Of a DNA stretch of 64,000 nt, positions 1 to 12,525 are shown piece after piece. Under the pieces are notes generated by a model, which ran no database searches, was not told the DNA's origin, and saw only the letters and a program-made list of their open reading frames with translations. The stretch covers positions 171,817 through 235,816 of the forward strand of contig NMRA01000623.1 in the NCBI GenBank assembly GCA_002633005.1. Direction: 5' to 3'. The position numbers were made by a program, and so were the translations under genes. How positions within the stretch are numbered: position 1 is the first letter of the stretch; every line of letters begins with the position of its first letter. The stretch is from Phoronis australis. Taxonomy: Eukaryota > Phoronida > Phoronidae.

Positions 1-105
1 GTGCCTTTTTTGTTTTGCTGGAGACGCTTTTGTTTTTTTTTTAATTTTTGGGTCCTGGCCCGAGGGGGGGTTTAAACCCCCTGAACCCCCCCCGTAGATC
101 CGCCA
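1..105 (+). repeat. Interspersed repeat with gtagatccgccact terminus
   Basis: A T-rich tract is followed by paired G7 and C-rich runs (gggggggtttaaaccccc) and ends in gtagatccgccact. The same architecture, more diverged, recurs at about 56878-57095 (ggggtttcaaccccctt, then gtagagtccc). It is part of a dispersed family; the left end is outside the window. Confidence 0.6.
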
Positions 106-1317
106 CTACTACATATCGCTCTTTATGGAAACAATACAATTGAATTTCCACTGAGCAAAAGGGGACCCGAGGCCGGATTTGCTGTGATGAAATAACTACT
201 GGGTTAGGGCTTGCAGGTGAAGGAAGAAGGTGGGGTCTGGAGTAAAAATTAAGTGCTGAATTTTGACGATGTGGTGAACAAACTTTTACGTGGTCCCATA
301 TCAAGACTTGCTTGTTTAAGGAAAATTGATGCGGGGACAACAGTCAACACTCAGCGTGGTCACCCCCGTGAAAGGTGGCGCCAGAGGTCATTTGTTACTG
401 AGCTTACATTAAATGGCTTTTTGATAAACATTTCATTATCTATGATATTCTGACTATTAGATTTATAGATATGAAATCCTTGTGTTGGAAATGTCAAGAA
501 ACATTTTTGGAGTCATGTGATGGATTTTTTCAAATATCTCTCGTATCACCGCAATTTGACAACAGGAAGGAGGGTTAGTTGTGGCTGTTAGATTCCCTCA
601 AAAATAGCGATATTATCAATCACAAAGCAAAGCAAATGGTTGGGTAAATTGGATGAAAAATGTTTTTGCAGCTTCATTGACGGCAAGGTTGGAGCTGCCC
701 AAAATGTCCTGCAATGCAAAAATGACATTTTGAAAAACAGCGTCCATGATTATATTATGGCTTGATACTCAATTAACGCTGCTTTGCACCTTAAAATTTT
801 TCATTTGGACCATGCCAAAAATTAAAGAAAAAATGTTCATCGCCGGGTTGTGTCTCACAATTGGGGCATGGGAGGCTAACACTTACTGAAGCAAATTTTC
901 ATCCTTTTCACGACTTTAAAACACATGGTTTTGCGAAACCACTCCATGATTTCATGACAAACTGTAATATTTTGAAGTTCTCTTTGTGCCATGAGATTTT
1001 TTATGTGCAGTCTCCGAAGTACATTAACCCCACGAGCCAGACGGACAATCTTATCCAATGACGTCATTTACCCAGAAGTCAACTCTAACAGTCGCCATAT
1101 TGGTTTAGCTTCTCGTCAGTGTATGTATCGTTTCATGTTTTACAATTGGTAGCGTATGCAGATGCACTTTGTGTCGATTCTAAGTAAGTCAGCGTCAGCT
1201 AACTCATAATGGAAAAGATTTTCATTGATTGTTTTCGGGTTACCTGACAGAAACATCGGTAAATATACTCTTGATTGTTCCTGGGTCCCAAGACTTGAGT
1301 GAGGGAGGTGGTTCAAA
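1..1317. other. Region upstream of TSC22D
   Basis: No coding exon is visible. Bases 1-105 are the end of an interspersed repeat (listed separately). The 5' leader and promoter of TSC22D probably lie within about 1080-1317. No TATA box or clear core promoter element is evident, and the short open frames here have no recognisable product. Confidence 0.5.
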
Positions 1318-2924
1318 ATGGCCGAGAGGGCCAACGTGAATGCTGAGAAGACGGCACAAAGCTATACAAACCAAGAATCGAATGTTCCTAATTATTCATC
1401 TGGTGACGAAACTGTGTGGAGAGATGACCAGGAAGTTAATAAAGCGAATCAATCTGCAAACACCCAGGCGAGCTTGTCAGATTTTCCGAAAAAGAAGAGT
1501 GCTTTTCAGATCACAAGTGTTAAGCCTGCAAATCAAACCGAAAATGATGTAGACTCAATGGATGACCTTGATGAAAGCCATACTGGCGATATCAGCGGTT
1601 TAGACTGGTCTAAAACTACAGATGCAGATCATGATCCATCATCAGATGACACCATAAGCTTAGCTAACGCTGATGATGTAGCCACAAAGCCAGTAGAGGA
1701 TGTTAATCAAAATAAAGAAAAGGAAAGTTCCACAAGATTTAGAGTAGTTAAAATTGAAAGTCGTGAGCCGTTTTTGAGAGGGCGATGGAAATGTTTTGAT
1801 TTTTTAGACCCTCCGCTTGGTCCACCAATCAGTGATCAAACCAAAACCAAGACAAGTGAACATAAGAAAGAGGCAGGATCTGGAAACTCTAGTGCTGCCA
1901 GCTCCATTCACTATGTACCTGGAGAGGATGATCCTGCCAAAAATCCTCTTGATGGAACTGTTGTTATTCAAGGAGACAATCAGCAGGTTATAGTTGCGTC
2001 GCCTACCAGAAGCATGGTCTCTGTGCCTGGGATCCAAGACTCAAACATTCAAGAAAACAAGTCCAAGTCACAACGTGTTGCTCAATATTCAGTTTCCAAT
2101 GACTCGGTGGGAGTGCAAAGTAATCTTGTTAGTTCAACTGAATTTCAAGCTAATAAAGCCATGACGAATAATATAAACCAGTCAGTATCACAACCAGCCA
2201 ATAATAAAGCAGTGTCGAATGGCCAATCCCAGTCTTCAACAAATATTTCATCTTCACCATCGCCTAAGCAAGGACAATCAGTATCTCAAACTGTTGTGCA
2301 TTCATCGACTCAGAACCATTTTCAGCCACAAGCTCAACAGACTGTACCTGAACCCTCTGGTGTACAGACACATCAGCAGCAAACATTACTACAGTCTGAG
2401 CGTACACAACTAGTTGTGGCCAGTTCTAATGGTGATTTGGAACCTATAGCACCGTCAGAGCCATCTACTGGTGTAAAGCTACAAGTGCCTCAGCAGTCTG
2501 CATTAGCGTCACAGCCGGCTGCTAGTGTAAAAGCCAGTCAGTCTGTTCAGTCGACATCATCTCATCCCTCCAGTGCTCAGCCAGTACAAGCCCATGTACC
2601 CGTGCCTGTTGGTAATAGAGGTGAACCCAATAATGCCGTGGGTGCTACTTCACAAGTCAGTGTAACCAAGAGTTCCACTGGTCCTGTTGCTCCTAGTTCC
2701 AGTAAACCATTAGCTGATCTGAAGGCAACCAATAAAGAAAGTCGTCAATTACCTAGTCTTTCAAGTGCTAATGCTCAAGTTGAAATGTTGTCGAATAGAG
2801 ACTCGGCGGATATGTCGTCTGTAGAGTCAGTGTTACGAGAGACACTCCAAGGCACTATGTCTACTATATCACCGCAGCCTGGTAGTCCGACGGGAAAACG
2901 CGATTCTACAGAAGGTGCTGAAGG
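1318..2924 (+). CDS. TSC22D: TSC22D exon 1 (long N-terminal exon)
   Basis: A single 1607-base exon encodes residues 1-535 plus two bases of the next Gly codon. It carries both conserved N-terminal boxes of long TSC22 isoforms. The acidic stretch between them contains DDLDES. The remainder is Ser/Gln/Pro-rich and probably disordered. The open frame reads on to a TAA at 2926, but a consensus donor (GG|gtaagt) at 2924/2925 restores the frame with the next exon. Confidence 0.95.
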
Positions 2925-5900
2925 GTAAGTTTATAAAATGCCAGAGGTAGTACTCAAAAGATTTTGAGGAGGGAGGGGTGCATGTACTGTGTTGGTTCAA
3001 CTTCTAAGTGCAATAATCTAGGGCAACAATAGCAGGACTCGATTTGGTCACCTGGTAAAAATCACAGGTCGCTATGAAGTTGTCGCGCCAAATCTGAGCA
3101 CGCACTCAAACTGCTTTAGGAGGTAAACGGACGGAAGTCAACATTGTTGGGGTAAAAATCAGAAGGACCCAATATTTTTCATCTGCCTCAGGAGGTGAGC
3201 CTGTGTGCAGGATAGTTGGCCAGAGACGGTGGGATAGGTTATCACCGAGCACTCGAGATACTTTGAATTTTTCTGGGTGATCTCTGGTGCACCATTGGAT
3301 TCTTTCTTTTCAGATATCTTGTTTGTTGCATTTTTGTGGCTCTTGCCAGTTGATGAGGTTTGGCGATCGCTGTCTCAGTTCATGCATGCTCTTAAGTCCT
3401 CATAAATGACATACATGTAATTTAAGTCCGTGAACAAGCCTATGTACAGTGGAGGGATACTGAGGATTGCTGTCTTGACGGAGGTTTGCATTCACCGTGT
3501 GGTTTATATTTTAGAGTAATTTAAAAACAAACGTGACGTCAGATTCATATGACATAAAAAGGTTATGTAGAACCCTAGAGAAATTCCAAACTGGGGCTAA
3601 TTTCGAAACGTCATATCTCAAAATTAGCTGATCTCCAAGTACTCCAAAACGCTGTAAAAAATTTTTAAAATGTTCCAATTTTGCATGAAGGGATATCAAA
3701 AATAGAAGTTGTATGATTTTTATGAAAAAGTTGCTTTCAAGGAAAGCTGTAGCGTTTTTGAAATTTCATATTAAACACTTAGATCAACTCTTGACATTAC
3801 GAGCTGCAGGTCGCATTTGCGATCTGAAATTTGGAAACGCTAGCTGAGGTTTTGGCCAGCTTGTATCAATCAAGTAGTAAAATGCGACCTGGAATTTCCA
3901 ACGTATGCCAGCTGAGTTTGTACACTTCTCAGCATATACCTGACAAAGTATAAAGCAACTCGTATGAATCCGACCCCTATTTGGTTGTTGCCAAATCAAG
4001 TTCAAAAGAACACTAATTGAGAACAGTCCTCCCGATGACTTGTAAGCGTGTCCTGTGAACAGGGGATAATGCAGAATTGATCTTTGACATGTTTCATTGG
4101 CTAAACAGGTAGATGCAAAATTGTGGTAAGCGAACTCTTTATTCTTCTCATACACCCCGTCAATGTTTCGCTCTCCGGACCAGTCCATAAATTTTGTCAG
4201 ATTCCAATAGAAAGAACATTTGTTCAGTTGAAGTGGGCGATTAACAACAAAATTATTCCAGGTGGCCAAAAAGGGTACAGTGTAGGTGGTAACTATAGCC
4301 TCAGTCATCCCTACTAGATGGAATTTGCCTCGCAAAATCGTATTATAATAACATTTCTAGCTATTGCAGTCTTTCAATATCTTATTACCACAAACATTCA
4401 GGTTAACGACTATGCTCACACACGCGTCCCATCTGCACTCTGATTTCACGTAATAAACGAAACAATTGTGAACCAAAGTTATTAAATCTAAGAAAACTTA
4501 ATAAATTAAAGTTTGAAAGTCACCACAAACTTTGGTGCAATTATTGTCTGACTTTGACACTTGCTGTGGCCACTTCATGGTAACTTGGGATTTCCCTGTG
4601 TTGCCAAACCCATGCTAAAGATGCTGCATTGAGATTAATGCCCACGAAATGCAACACCTAGCTTTCTCTTAAACAGATGGCTATTGTTTTTCTTTTGAAC
4701 GGTTTCTACTTATTTTAGACCACCATTTTTGTTATTTTTCAGTCCATTTTTTGCTGTTTGCCTCTTACTTTCCTAAACCCCTCAAAGGTTATGACAACTG
4801 GAAGATGTGCCCCTTGTGAAAAAACACTTGTGATGATGATTTTTGGACGGGTTCGACTGCTTTTGCAGTTTTGCTTTTTTGAGTCCTGTACAGAATCTCC
4901 TTAATCCCTTGCAAGATCTTTGTGACAATGCGACATTTCCTTGAATGATAATGACTGATCACAACTTTTCAACTGATCTGACTATCGTTGTGCTGCCTGG
5001 TGGCATTTTTAGTCTTTTATTTGCCTTGACAGTTTTGCCTGGATTTTGGTGAATAGATTCCTATTTGGAGGTGAGGGCACCTTTTCGCTTCACCAAGTGG
5101 CCACTGTTATTGTTTCTAGTCTGTTTTTGTTGTGTATCTGCTAAACTGCTCAGAAGATTAGATTGTGGTGAAATTTGGTAGTTGTATTCAGACTGACTAG
5201 AACATTTTTGACATTGATTTCCGGATGGGTCCAACTGCGGTAGTGCCTCCTGATGGCATTTTTGCTCTTGCAGACTGTTGCCTAGACCCAGTACAGGATC
5301 TTTGTTCAATTTGGCAAGTGCATTCCATTAACTTTACAACAGATGAACAGATCAAGTTACTGTTCTGCATCCTACTGGGATGTGTATTTTATGTTTGCCT
5401 TGGTGTCTTTCGAGTTTTACATTACAGATTTTTGTGAAATGTTGCTAACAGTTTTGTATTAAGGAAACGATGACGCCTTCCAATTTTCAAACACTTTCAA
5501 CATAGAATTCAAATTCCAAGTGTTTATCGAAAGGCATACCATGTTTTTACGTCCTACCAACAACAAGAATAATGACCACTCTGAAATATTTTTTTGTATA
5601 ATTTTGAAAAGTTTGAACAACAAACTGAATTCTTGTTAAAAAGGCAAATTTTGTCAGGCCACCATTTCTCACACGGTGGAACTGTTGACTTCATTTTTAT
5701 CCATGTCACTCTGAGAAAACATCAAAATTGTAATGACTGCAGTAACACGTAATGTTGGAACCACCCTGTTTTTTACTGTAGTAACGCCTATCCTATTAAC
5801 ACGCCATTAGACCCATAGGCTTCTGTACGGAACTGCGCTTATATCTGAACCTCTTGGGTAAGAAAGGCGACAAGAAAGGCATTATTTTTATATAGGTCCA

Positions 5901-8900
5901 TTGGCCTAAAGGTACAGCAATATGGTAATGGTGGAACTGCTCAGTTTCAGACAGCAGTGATACTTAATGGTAAAACTGTCTTGTGATTGACTACAGTGAC
6001 ATCTAATAGTAAAACTGCCTTGTTTTTGACTGCAGTGGAACTACCTTGTTTTTGACTGTAGTGACACCCAATGGGGGAACTGCCTTGTTCTTTGGATGGC
6101 TACATCTAGGAGCCTGTTTGCCAATCCAGATTTAATGGAGTGAAATCTATCTAGCCAAAGGCAAGCTCTTTAAAGTTTTGACACCACTGTTAAGTTGGTT
6201 GATTCTCATATTTTTTGCAAAATACTTGGCCTTTCGAATCTGATAGTGGCTTGCGTTCTGGGGTTCTAATTCTAAAGTCCATATCTTGAGGGTAGTTTTC
6301 TTAATTGCTTTCAATGTTTGTCTTGGACGTCTCATTTTCGAATTATTCAGGATTTTCTGTTGACGCTGTTCCTTTGTTGACTGATTTTTATGCGCCCACA
6401 TATTTACATGTGGACGCATTATGCCGTCATCTGCGTCCGTTCGTCTGGGCGGCGTCCATCCAGCGTCCGCTGCTCTATCTCCAAAACCGATTGATGTATG
6501 CTCATGAAATTTTGCATGTGTTCCTTTCATGGATGGGACGGCATGAACGAACTTTTGGACGGATCCGACTACTGGTGTGCCTCCTAGTGGCAATTTTAGT
6601 TTTTTACGTTTTCCTCTGTATCTTCAAAAGTCCTCAACGGATTTTCATAAAATTGGGTATATTTGCACCTATTATTGAGATGAGGTTATACTCCCGTTTT
6701 CAGACGGATTTGACGTAGTTTGCACCACCTAGTGGCCATTTTTACTGTTTTCGAGTCTGTTTTTTTGCGTCCACCAAACCGCTCAAAGGATGATTGTGAA
6801 AATTGACACGTATGTTCTTACTATGAAGTGGAGGGCTGACGATGATTTTGCAATGACTTCGACTACTGTGGCGTCTCCTAGTGGCAGTTTCTTTTTTTGC
6901 GCCCATAGCTGTATCTCCTAAACCGTTTGTACGATCTTTACTAAATTTAAGAAGCCTGTTTATATAATGTTGACAACGAACGACGATGATTTTGGGATGG
7001 ATCTGAGTACTGGTATGCCCCCTGGTGGCATTTTAAGTTTTACGTTTACCTCTGTATCTTCAAAGGTCCTCAACAGATTTTCATAAAATTTTGAATATTG
7101 GCATCTATTGATGAGATGACGCTATCGTCCCGTTTTTGGATGGAATCAAGGTAATTTGCGCCTCTTAGTGGCCATTTTTGCTGTTTTTGACCAAATCATT
7201 CTAAGAATGGCTTTGAAAATTGCTGTATATGTTCTCAGTGTGAAGAGGACGATGATAACGTCTTTGACTACTCTGGCGCCTCCTAGTGGTAGTTTTGTTT
7301 TGTTTTGTTTTGCGCCCATAGCTGTATCTCTTAAACCTACTGGAAGAACAAGACGATGACTTTCAGGTGGATCCAATGAACACTGTGCCCCTTAATGAGA
7401 TTTTCATTTTCTTCTGTTTTCCTTTGTTTCTCTGAAGTTCCTTGGCGGATTTCTATGAAATTTGGAATTTGGTGTATTGCTTTCTAATAAAGAAGCAATG
7501 GCATGTTCCCATTTTCGGACGGATTGTATGTTTTTGCGCCATCTAGATTTTTGCTGCACTTTGTTGCTTTACCTTCTGTTGAACAAGGCTATATTTCTTA
7601 CTCATCTCTGACATCTTCAGTAGTCACTTGATTGTTATCATCATGTTTATAATTGCCACCACCATCATCTTTATCATTCTCATTATCATCTCCATTGTCA
7701 ATTTTTCTATCCAATTTCTCCAAATGTCAATCCTCCGAGTGCTGTTCGCACTCTACTGGTCGCATTTTTCGTCCGACTTGCACGAAATTCACACACAACC
7801 TCTAGCTTTGGAAAAGCTCGAACCCTATTGTTTTCGTCATGATCGGATTAAAGATGGCGAACATGGCAGCCATTTTGTTTTCCAATTCAGACTCTAATGC
7901 GCATAGAGGCCGTAATTTTTGACGTATTTTGGCTTTTAATTTAAAAAAATATAAAAATTTGAAATTTTTCAATTTTTTTTTTAATTTTGTGAGACTAGTG
8001 TGCTAGAGAGAGAGAGTTTTGAACCGGCTTTTAGAAGATGTTTTCCATTTTTCATTAAGACACCTTGTTTTCGAATTATTTGGGATTTTCTGATGACTCT
8101 GTTCCTTTGTTGACTGATTTTTGTTGCACTATTGTTGGTTTTCCTTCTTTTGAACAAGACCATATTTCTTACTCATTTCTGACATCTTCATACGTCATAT
8201 GAATGTTATCATTACATTCATCATTGCCACAATCATCATCATCATCATCATCACTGTCATCATCGTTATTGTCATCATCATCTCAATTGTCATCTTTTCA
8301 CTCAATTTCGCCAAGTGTTGCTCCTCCGAGCGCTTTCATTATTCGATTTTGCCAAGTGTTGCTCCTCAGTCCTCAGAGCTCTTTCCTTGAAAGTTTACTT
8401 TGCTAACATTTAGGGTGTAATATAACGGTACCATTAAATCAGAACATTTTGAAATGCTTAAAATTGACTAATGCACTGAATTCTTAGAACATGGATTGCT
8501 GTTAGCATATTTTTAGGGACTAGGTGTGTGTTGATGAAAGTCTCATAATAAAAGCAATTTAATCTGTTATCACATACCCATCCCATCTAGCAAGTAAAAA
8601 ATTATCACCCCTAGTTTTTTTGCCCATTCCTCTGAGGGGGGGAAGGAATAAACCCAGTACAAAATAGGATTTTTGGTGACCTTACGAGTTTTGCTGACAA
8701 CTGTCTGATTATTTATATTTCTTATCTCTAGTCTTAAAAAATGTTTTCTGTGAGATTTGAGTCCAGGTACCTGAATGTATTGAATTGGGTAACAGTGCCC
8801 CCTGTTAGATAATAATTGATGTTTTTATGTAATTTGAGATGTTTGCAATCAATATGTTTGTGTGCCTTGAGTGAGGTCAATGGCAGGTCACAAATGATCA

Positions 8901-11881
8901 TTGCCTGGTATTGCCTGCCTCGCCCTATGAGTCAGGTCGGTTGTGCAATGAATATTCATTGGCTGGATGAAGGTTGTGGACTGTTTATAGCATGTTGATC
9001 TAGTATTCTGTCTGCATTGAGCATCAGTGGCATTATGATGAGTGTGGTTGTCTGGTGATAAACTCAAGATATTCAAGGATATTTGTTGTTGTTGTTGTTC
9101 AGTGCTAAAATGCAACATTTTGGTCCTGCTGAAATGGAGAAATGTTGTCTGCTAAATATTGACTATTCTTCTCGCTTACCGGATGCAAATCTGTTTTCGC
9201 GTGAAGTCGACGACTTTGAGGACATTTTGGTGGCTAGTTACTGTGTCCTCTTTAAGTCACTTGTTTGGTGGGTGTTTTTAAAAAATTTTCTGTACTGTCC
9301 ATAATTTGCTTTCTTTTTGGTAGTGGTCGGATATAACGTGCCGGCATTATGAGAACCAGTTTTCTTCACTGAATAACAGGCATCAAACTGGTTCTCAGAA
9401 TACGGGCACGTTATATGCGACTATTGCCTTCTAATTTGTGTTGTGTTCTTACAACGTGCCAACTGTCTGGAAGGTGTCTGACATACATTTTTGCATGCGT
9501 TATATAAAATCTTGTTCTAACTGAAGATGCTGCCATTTCATAAACTCCAAATTAGAAATCATGCTCTTCTATTGCTTAGCAGCACCTAAGCTTGAGTGTT
9601 TAGAAGAGTGACATGTGTTTGTTGACACCAGCAGACACTGGCAGATAAAGGCTGGTTGACTTGTATCACATTTATACATCATGTCCTGTCACCTCCTCCA
9701 TGGGCTGGCTGCTGCTGTATCTCCCTTGAGGGATTTTCATGAAAGATTGCAGAAAACGTTGTTATCTTGAATGGGATGACACAAGTGAATTTTCATACAT
9801 ATTGAGTACTGCTGTGTCCCCTAGTGAACTTATTAGTTTTTCCCATTTGCCTCCATCTTAGGAGTTCTTTGACATTTTTTTGATGAAATTTGGCAGATAG
9901 GTTTCTATTGAGGTGGCAATGCCTTTCTGTTTTTGTAAAGATTCAACATGTGCCATCTAGTGACCAGTTTATGTTGGTCACAATATGTCAAGATCCTTGA
10001 TGAATTTTCATAAAATTTGGCAAATAGGTATGTATGATGACGCCTTTCGGTTTTGGGATGGATTTGATGTGTTCTGCGCCTCCTAGTGGTCACTTTGTAC
10101 TTTACCCGTTTGCTTCTATGTACCAAATTGCTAAAAAAATCTTGAAAATAAGCAGATGTGTTCTTACCAAGAGGAGAAGGATTGACATTAACCAGAAGTT
10201 TTATTTCAGACCAAAAAGCATGACATTGTCTTGTAATATCGGGCATCAAAAGCATTGCCAAGCAATCATTTTTGCTTTTGATAACCTTTTCTGCTTCCCC
10301 TTCTCGTAAAATGTCCCGTTGCTGAACTATTTTTACCGGATTCTCGAAATGTTGATTTCCACGACTCATTGCTTAGCTGTTCTTGGTCAGCTCACTCATG
10401 GACCAAACGGTCCTGCCACCTGGTGACTTCATTAAGCATAACACTGCTGACTTGCTTTAAATCCCCAGGAGGCTATTTAAATTTATTAGCATTGCTCCCT
10501 TTAGTGGGAATGTTTAAAATAATTATGATACCTTGTATCTGCGCTGTACGTGATGCACGCTGGGTGCATATCAATGGTCCGTTCCATTCTTGTTCTTGAA
10601 AGGCGTAATTAATGAATGTTAATTCTTCCTATATTTCAGTGCTGGTCCTAGTACAGTGGGAATAGACAACAAGATAGAGGCAGCTATGGTAAGTCTACTA
10701 CAGTTGTTGAATCATGTTAAGCATGAATTGATTTATGCAGGTTCTGTGGTTCTCATAAATATTTAAACATTACTCAGTATTTCTTTTATCAAATAATCCC
10801 ATTAAATGATAAGTTATGGAAATCATTAGAGGATGTGAGTGGTGTGCAAATGTGTGTTTAGAGTCTGAGTTGTCAGTGTAAGAGTTGTGCCTAGTCCACA
10901 ACCTTGGTCATATGGTGCCAGGTTTTTCCTAGATAATGTCCCTGAAGTACAATGCCCTGTTCAACTGGTGGTTTATATTCTTAACATTATTTAAGTATGA
11001 TGTTGCATTCCTCCTAGATGTCACAGAAATTGATAGCAGTGATATTTGTCTTTGTTATTAATTCTCGTGATATTAGAAAACCAGCTCTATAGCTGTTCTA
11101 GAATAAAAACTAGTCTTGACTACTCAAAACTATGAAAATTATACTGAACATTAATGAAAATCTATAAGCTTTTATTTTTATGTATGCAAGTTCCCCTTGT
11201 ATATTAATTAATGATTGCATTCTCAGGTTTGTATAGCAGGACCTGTTGGCAGACTACAGTCTCAATAGTTCATTTGCTTAAACATTAATCTCACAGCAAG
11301 AGCCCGATAAACACTGTCATTAGTGTGTAGAATTTTTTAGAATTTTTCTTTTTACTTCACATTTGCCATTGAAATTGTTGCTTCTGTGGAATTGTGATGG
11401 TCAAAGTTGCCAAGCGATGCATACTGTAGTTACCGTATTTGTTTTCTAATATGTTCGAGTTTTAGATCTTGTGTGTCAAATATCTTGGACAATCACCATA
11501 CCACACAAAATACATTGTAATGGGGAAAATCTGTAATGTGCATTAGGTGTACACAAAAAAATGTACTCTACATATGAACGCACGAGTTCAGTTGCACGCA
11601 GTTCATTGTGCTACACTGAACTTAAATTACTAGTATCTGTGTAACTGCTGTCATTTAAGACGTGAACATCTTTGCAGGACTTGGTCAAAAGTCACTTAAT
11701 GGCTGCTGTACGCGAAGAAGTTGAGGTGCTTAAGGAGCAAATCAAGGGACTGATTGAAACCAACAAACAGTTGCAGATTGAGAACCAAGCATTACGTCAG
11801 ACTGCTCCTCCGGAGGTGCTGGCAACAGTTACTCATGTTAATTCTGACCAACTGCCATCATCATCATCTACATCGTCATGA
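1318..11881 (+). CDS. TSC22D: TSC22 domain family protein, long isoform (3 exons)
   Basis: Exons are 1318-2924, 10640-10688 and 11678-11881. They join in frame to 619 codons plus TGA, with GG|gtaagt and ATG|gtaagt donors and cag acceptors. The product is a long-isoform TSC22 family regulator. These proteins dimerise through a C-terminal leucine zipper and, in the long forms, bind partners such as NRBP1 and WNK-pathway proteins through N-terminal boxes (family knowledge). The sequence shows two N-terminal boxes: [11 protein letters not shown] at residues 58-68, and a segment at 140-166 containing RFRVV and [10 protein letters not shown] Ser/Gln/Pro-rich low-complexity middle follows (about 170-520), then the TSC box ([18 protein letters not shown], from 553) running into a leucine zipper. 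The start is the ATG just upstream of the open frame, preceded by a short 5' leader. Which vertebrate paralogue (D1, D2 or D4) it matches cannot be told; neighbours favour the D2 locus. Confidence 0.95.
3784..4335 (-). other. Unrecognised 183-codon open frame
   Basis: An uninterrupted minus-strand frame of 183 codons lies inside TSC22D intron 1. The product has eight Cys and many aromatic residues. There is no signal peptide, no zinc-binding pattern I recognise, no similarity I can name, and no obvious splice partner. It is longer than most chance frames in this AT-rich DNA but could still be chance or an old transposon remnant. Confidence 0.2.
4800..5450. repeat. Modular repeat units (diverged fragment)
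   Basis: Diverged units with tttttggacgggttcgactg, gtgctgcctggtggcattttt and gtgcctcctgatggcattttt cores, spaced by about 130-240 bp. Same family as 6390-7545. Confidence 0.55.
5735..6095 (+). repeat. Degenerate minisatellite (about 38-bp unit)
   Basis: Repeated variants of ggtaaaactgccttgttttt followed by gactgcagtgacacctaat occur several times, most regularly from 5930 to 6095. No coding potential. Confidence 0.6.
6390..7545. mobile_element. Modular repeat element with terminal hairpin, 7-bp target duplication
   Basis: This 1156-bp element begins ATGCGCCCACATATTTACAT, whose first 30 bases fold into a hairpin (TGCGCCCACAT pairing with ATGTGGACGCA). It ends gcgccatcta and is bracketed by GATTTTT at 6383-6389 and 7546-7552. 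The interior is a chain of about eight diverged units of 130-150 bp, each holding a cctagtggcagttttt core and a gctgtatctcctaaaccg box. The flanks join without the element in a related block at 8027-8290 (GATTTTT once, at 8116-8122), so this is a genuine insertion. On the minus strand the hairpin end would be followed by AAAAATC, which resembles a retroposon 3' end. Confidence 0.75.
8027..8290 (+). repeat. Related empty site of the modular element plus TCA-rich tract
   Basis: The sequence from about 8066 to 8280 is a diverged copy of 6332-6389 joined directly to 7546-7710: gaattatttgggattttctg, then ttgactgatttttgttgcac, then the catatttcttactcatttct box and a tcatcatc simple repeat. It lacks the 1156-bp insertion. 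Confidence 0.75.
9321..9423. mobile_element. Short palindromic MITE
   Basis: A 103-bp inverted repeat. The left arm is tagtggtcggatataacgtg followed by a gagaaccagttt box; the right arm is its near complement, ending cacgttatatgcgacta. A related copy is at 26149-26303. No coding capacity, so presumably mobilised in trans. Confidence 0.65.
9690..10120. repeat. Modular repeat units (partial element)
   Basis: Three to four diverged units of the 135-bp family, with the cores gtgtcccctagtgaac, gccatctagtgaccagt and gcgcctcctagtggtcac and intervening gatgaattttcataaaattt boxes. No hairpin terminus is present, so this is a fragment. Confidence 0.6.
10640..10688 (+). CDS. TSC22D: TSC22D exon 2 (49 bp, junction exon)
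   Basis: A 49-base exon lies between atatttcag and ATG|gtaagt. With the two bases from exon 1 it encodes [17 protein letters not shown], matching the conserved IDNKIE-M segment that precedes the TSC box in the family. Phase 2 in and phase 0 out agree with both neighbours. Confidence 0.93.
11678..11881 (+). CDS. TSC22D: TSC22D terminal exon: TSC box and leucine zipper
   Basis: This exon encodes the diagnostic TSC22 dimerisation domain: [20 protein letters not shown], then heptad leucines and the ENQALRQ segment. It ends in a Ser-rich tail coded partly by a TCA triplet run, and a TGA stop at 11879-11881. The acceptor is tttgcag at 11671-11677. Short TSC22 isoforms in other animals share this exon; an alternative promoter upstream of the 49-bp exon is possible, but none is identifiable here. 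Confidence 0.96.
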   Translation, partial: DLVKSHLMAAVREEVEVLKEQIKGLIETNKQLQIENQALRQTAPPEVLATVTHVNSDQLPSSSSTSS

Positions 11882-12519
11882 GCGCTAATCAGGTGTAGCT
11901 GTCTGTCTTGATGACACGTCGTTCTACTCATTTTCCCCGTAATGCCTCTAAGCTCCTTACTTAGGCTCGTTTCATTGGCCTACTTGCATAGGAAATGTAA
12001 AGACTCTGTATGATTTGCTATCATCGTTGTTGTATCACCACGCCATTACGCACGTGTGCACATGCATATACATGAAGCTAAGTTAAACTTCAGTCTATAA
12101 GTGCATGAATACTTTGCATCAGATTGTGGTAACCAATGTGTCCAAGGTAGACTCCAGCTTGACACATTGTTGCTACATGTGCAGTTACACCTTGTTATGC
12201 GGATGTACAATAACAGTGTTTACTTAACTTATATTAAGTTTAGTTGCTAACCTAATGTCCAGGAGCCGATTACTACCTGTATATACCTGTATTTATTTGG
12301 TGCTATATTCCTTAATATTGGATGTGGGTGTATACCTTGCAACACTACTACTTGCTACTGAAAAATCTTCTGGTTCAGTTCTTTAGCTCTCTCGCGTTAT
12401 GTTTTTTTTACATTAATCCGCCAACATAGAATTGTTAGTTGGTTGTTTCTCTAACAAGAGTCTCTTGTTCTAGCTTGTTGAAGTAAGTGGCTTTATCTCA
12501 TCAAAGGTTTCAATATGTA

Positions 12520-12525
12520 AATAAA
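12520..12525 (+). promoter_or_regulatory. Candidate polyadenylation signal of TSC22D
   Basis: A canonical AATAAA lies about 640 bases after the TSC22D stop, in AT-rich DNA. It would give a 3' UTR of ordinary length. A second AATAAA lies near 13490, so the site actually used is uncertain. Confidence 0.45.

Larger units (their letters stand above)
2925..10639 (+). other. TSC22D intron 1 (repeat-rich)
   Basis: This 7.7-kb intron contains tandem-like copies of a degenerate repeat of about 135 bp (about 4800-5450, 6390-7545, 9690-10120), a 38-bp-type minisatellite (about 5735-6095), two related blocks of about 240 bp (6287-7710 interrupted, and 8027-8290), TCA-rich simple repeats and a small MITE at 9321. 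No conserved exon was recognised. Confidence 0.75.

Noticed and set aside
6147-6593. 148-codon minus-strand frame
   Set aside because: It spans the boundary of the 6390 insertion, so it cannot be an old gene.
9905-10369. 154-codon minus-strand frame
   Set aside because: It runs through modular repeat units and shows no domain; a shadow of repeat sequence.
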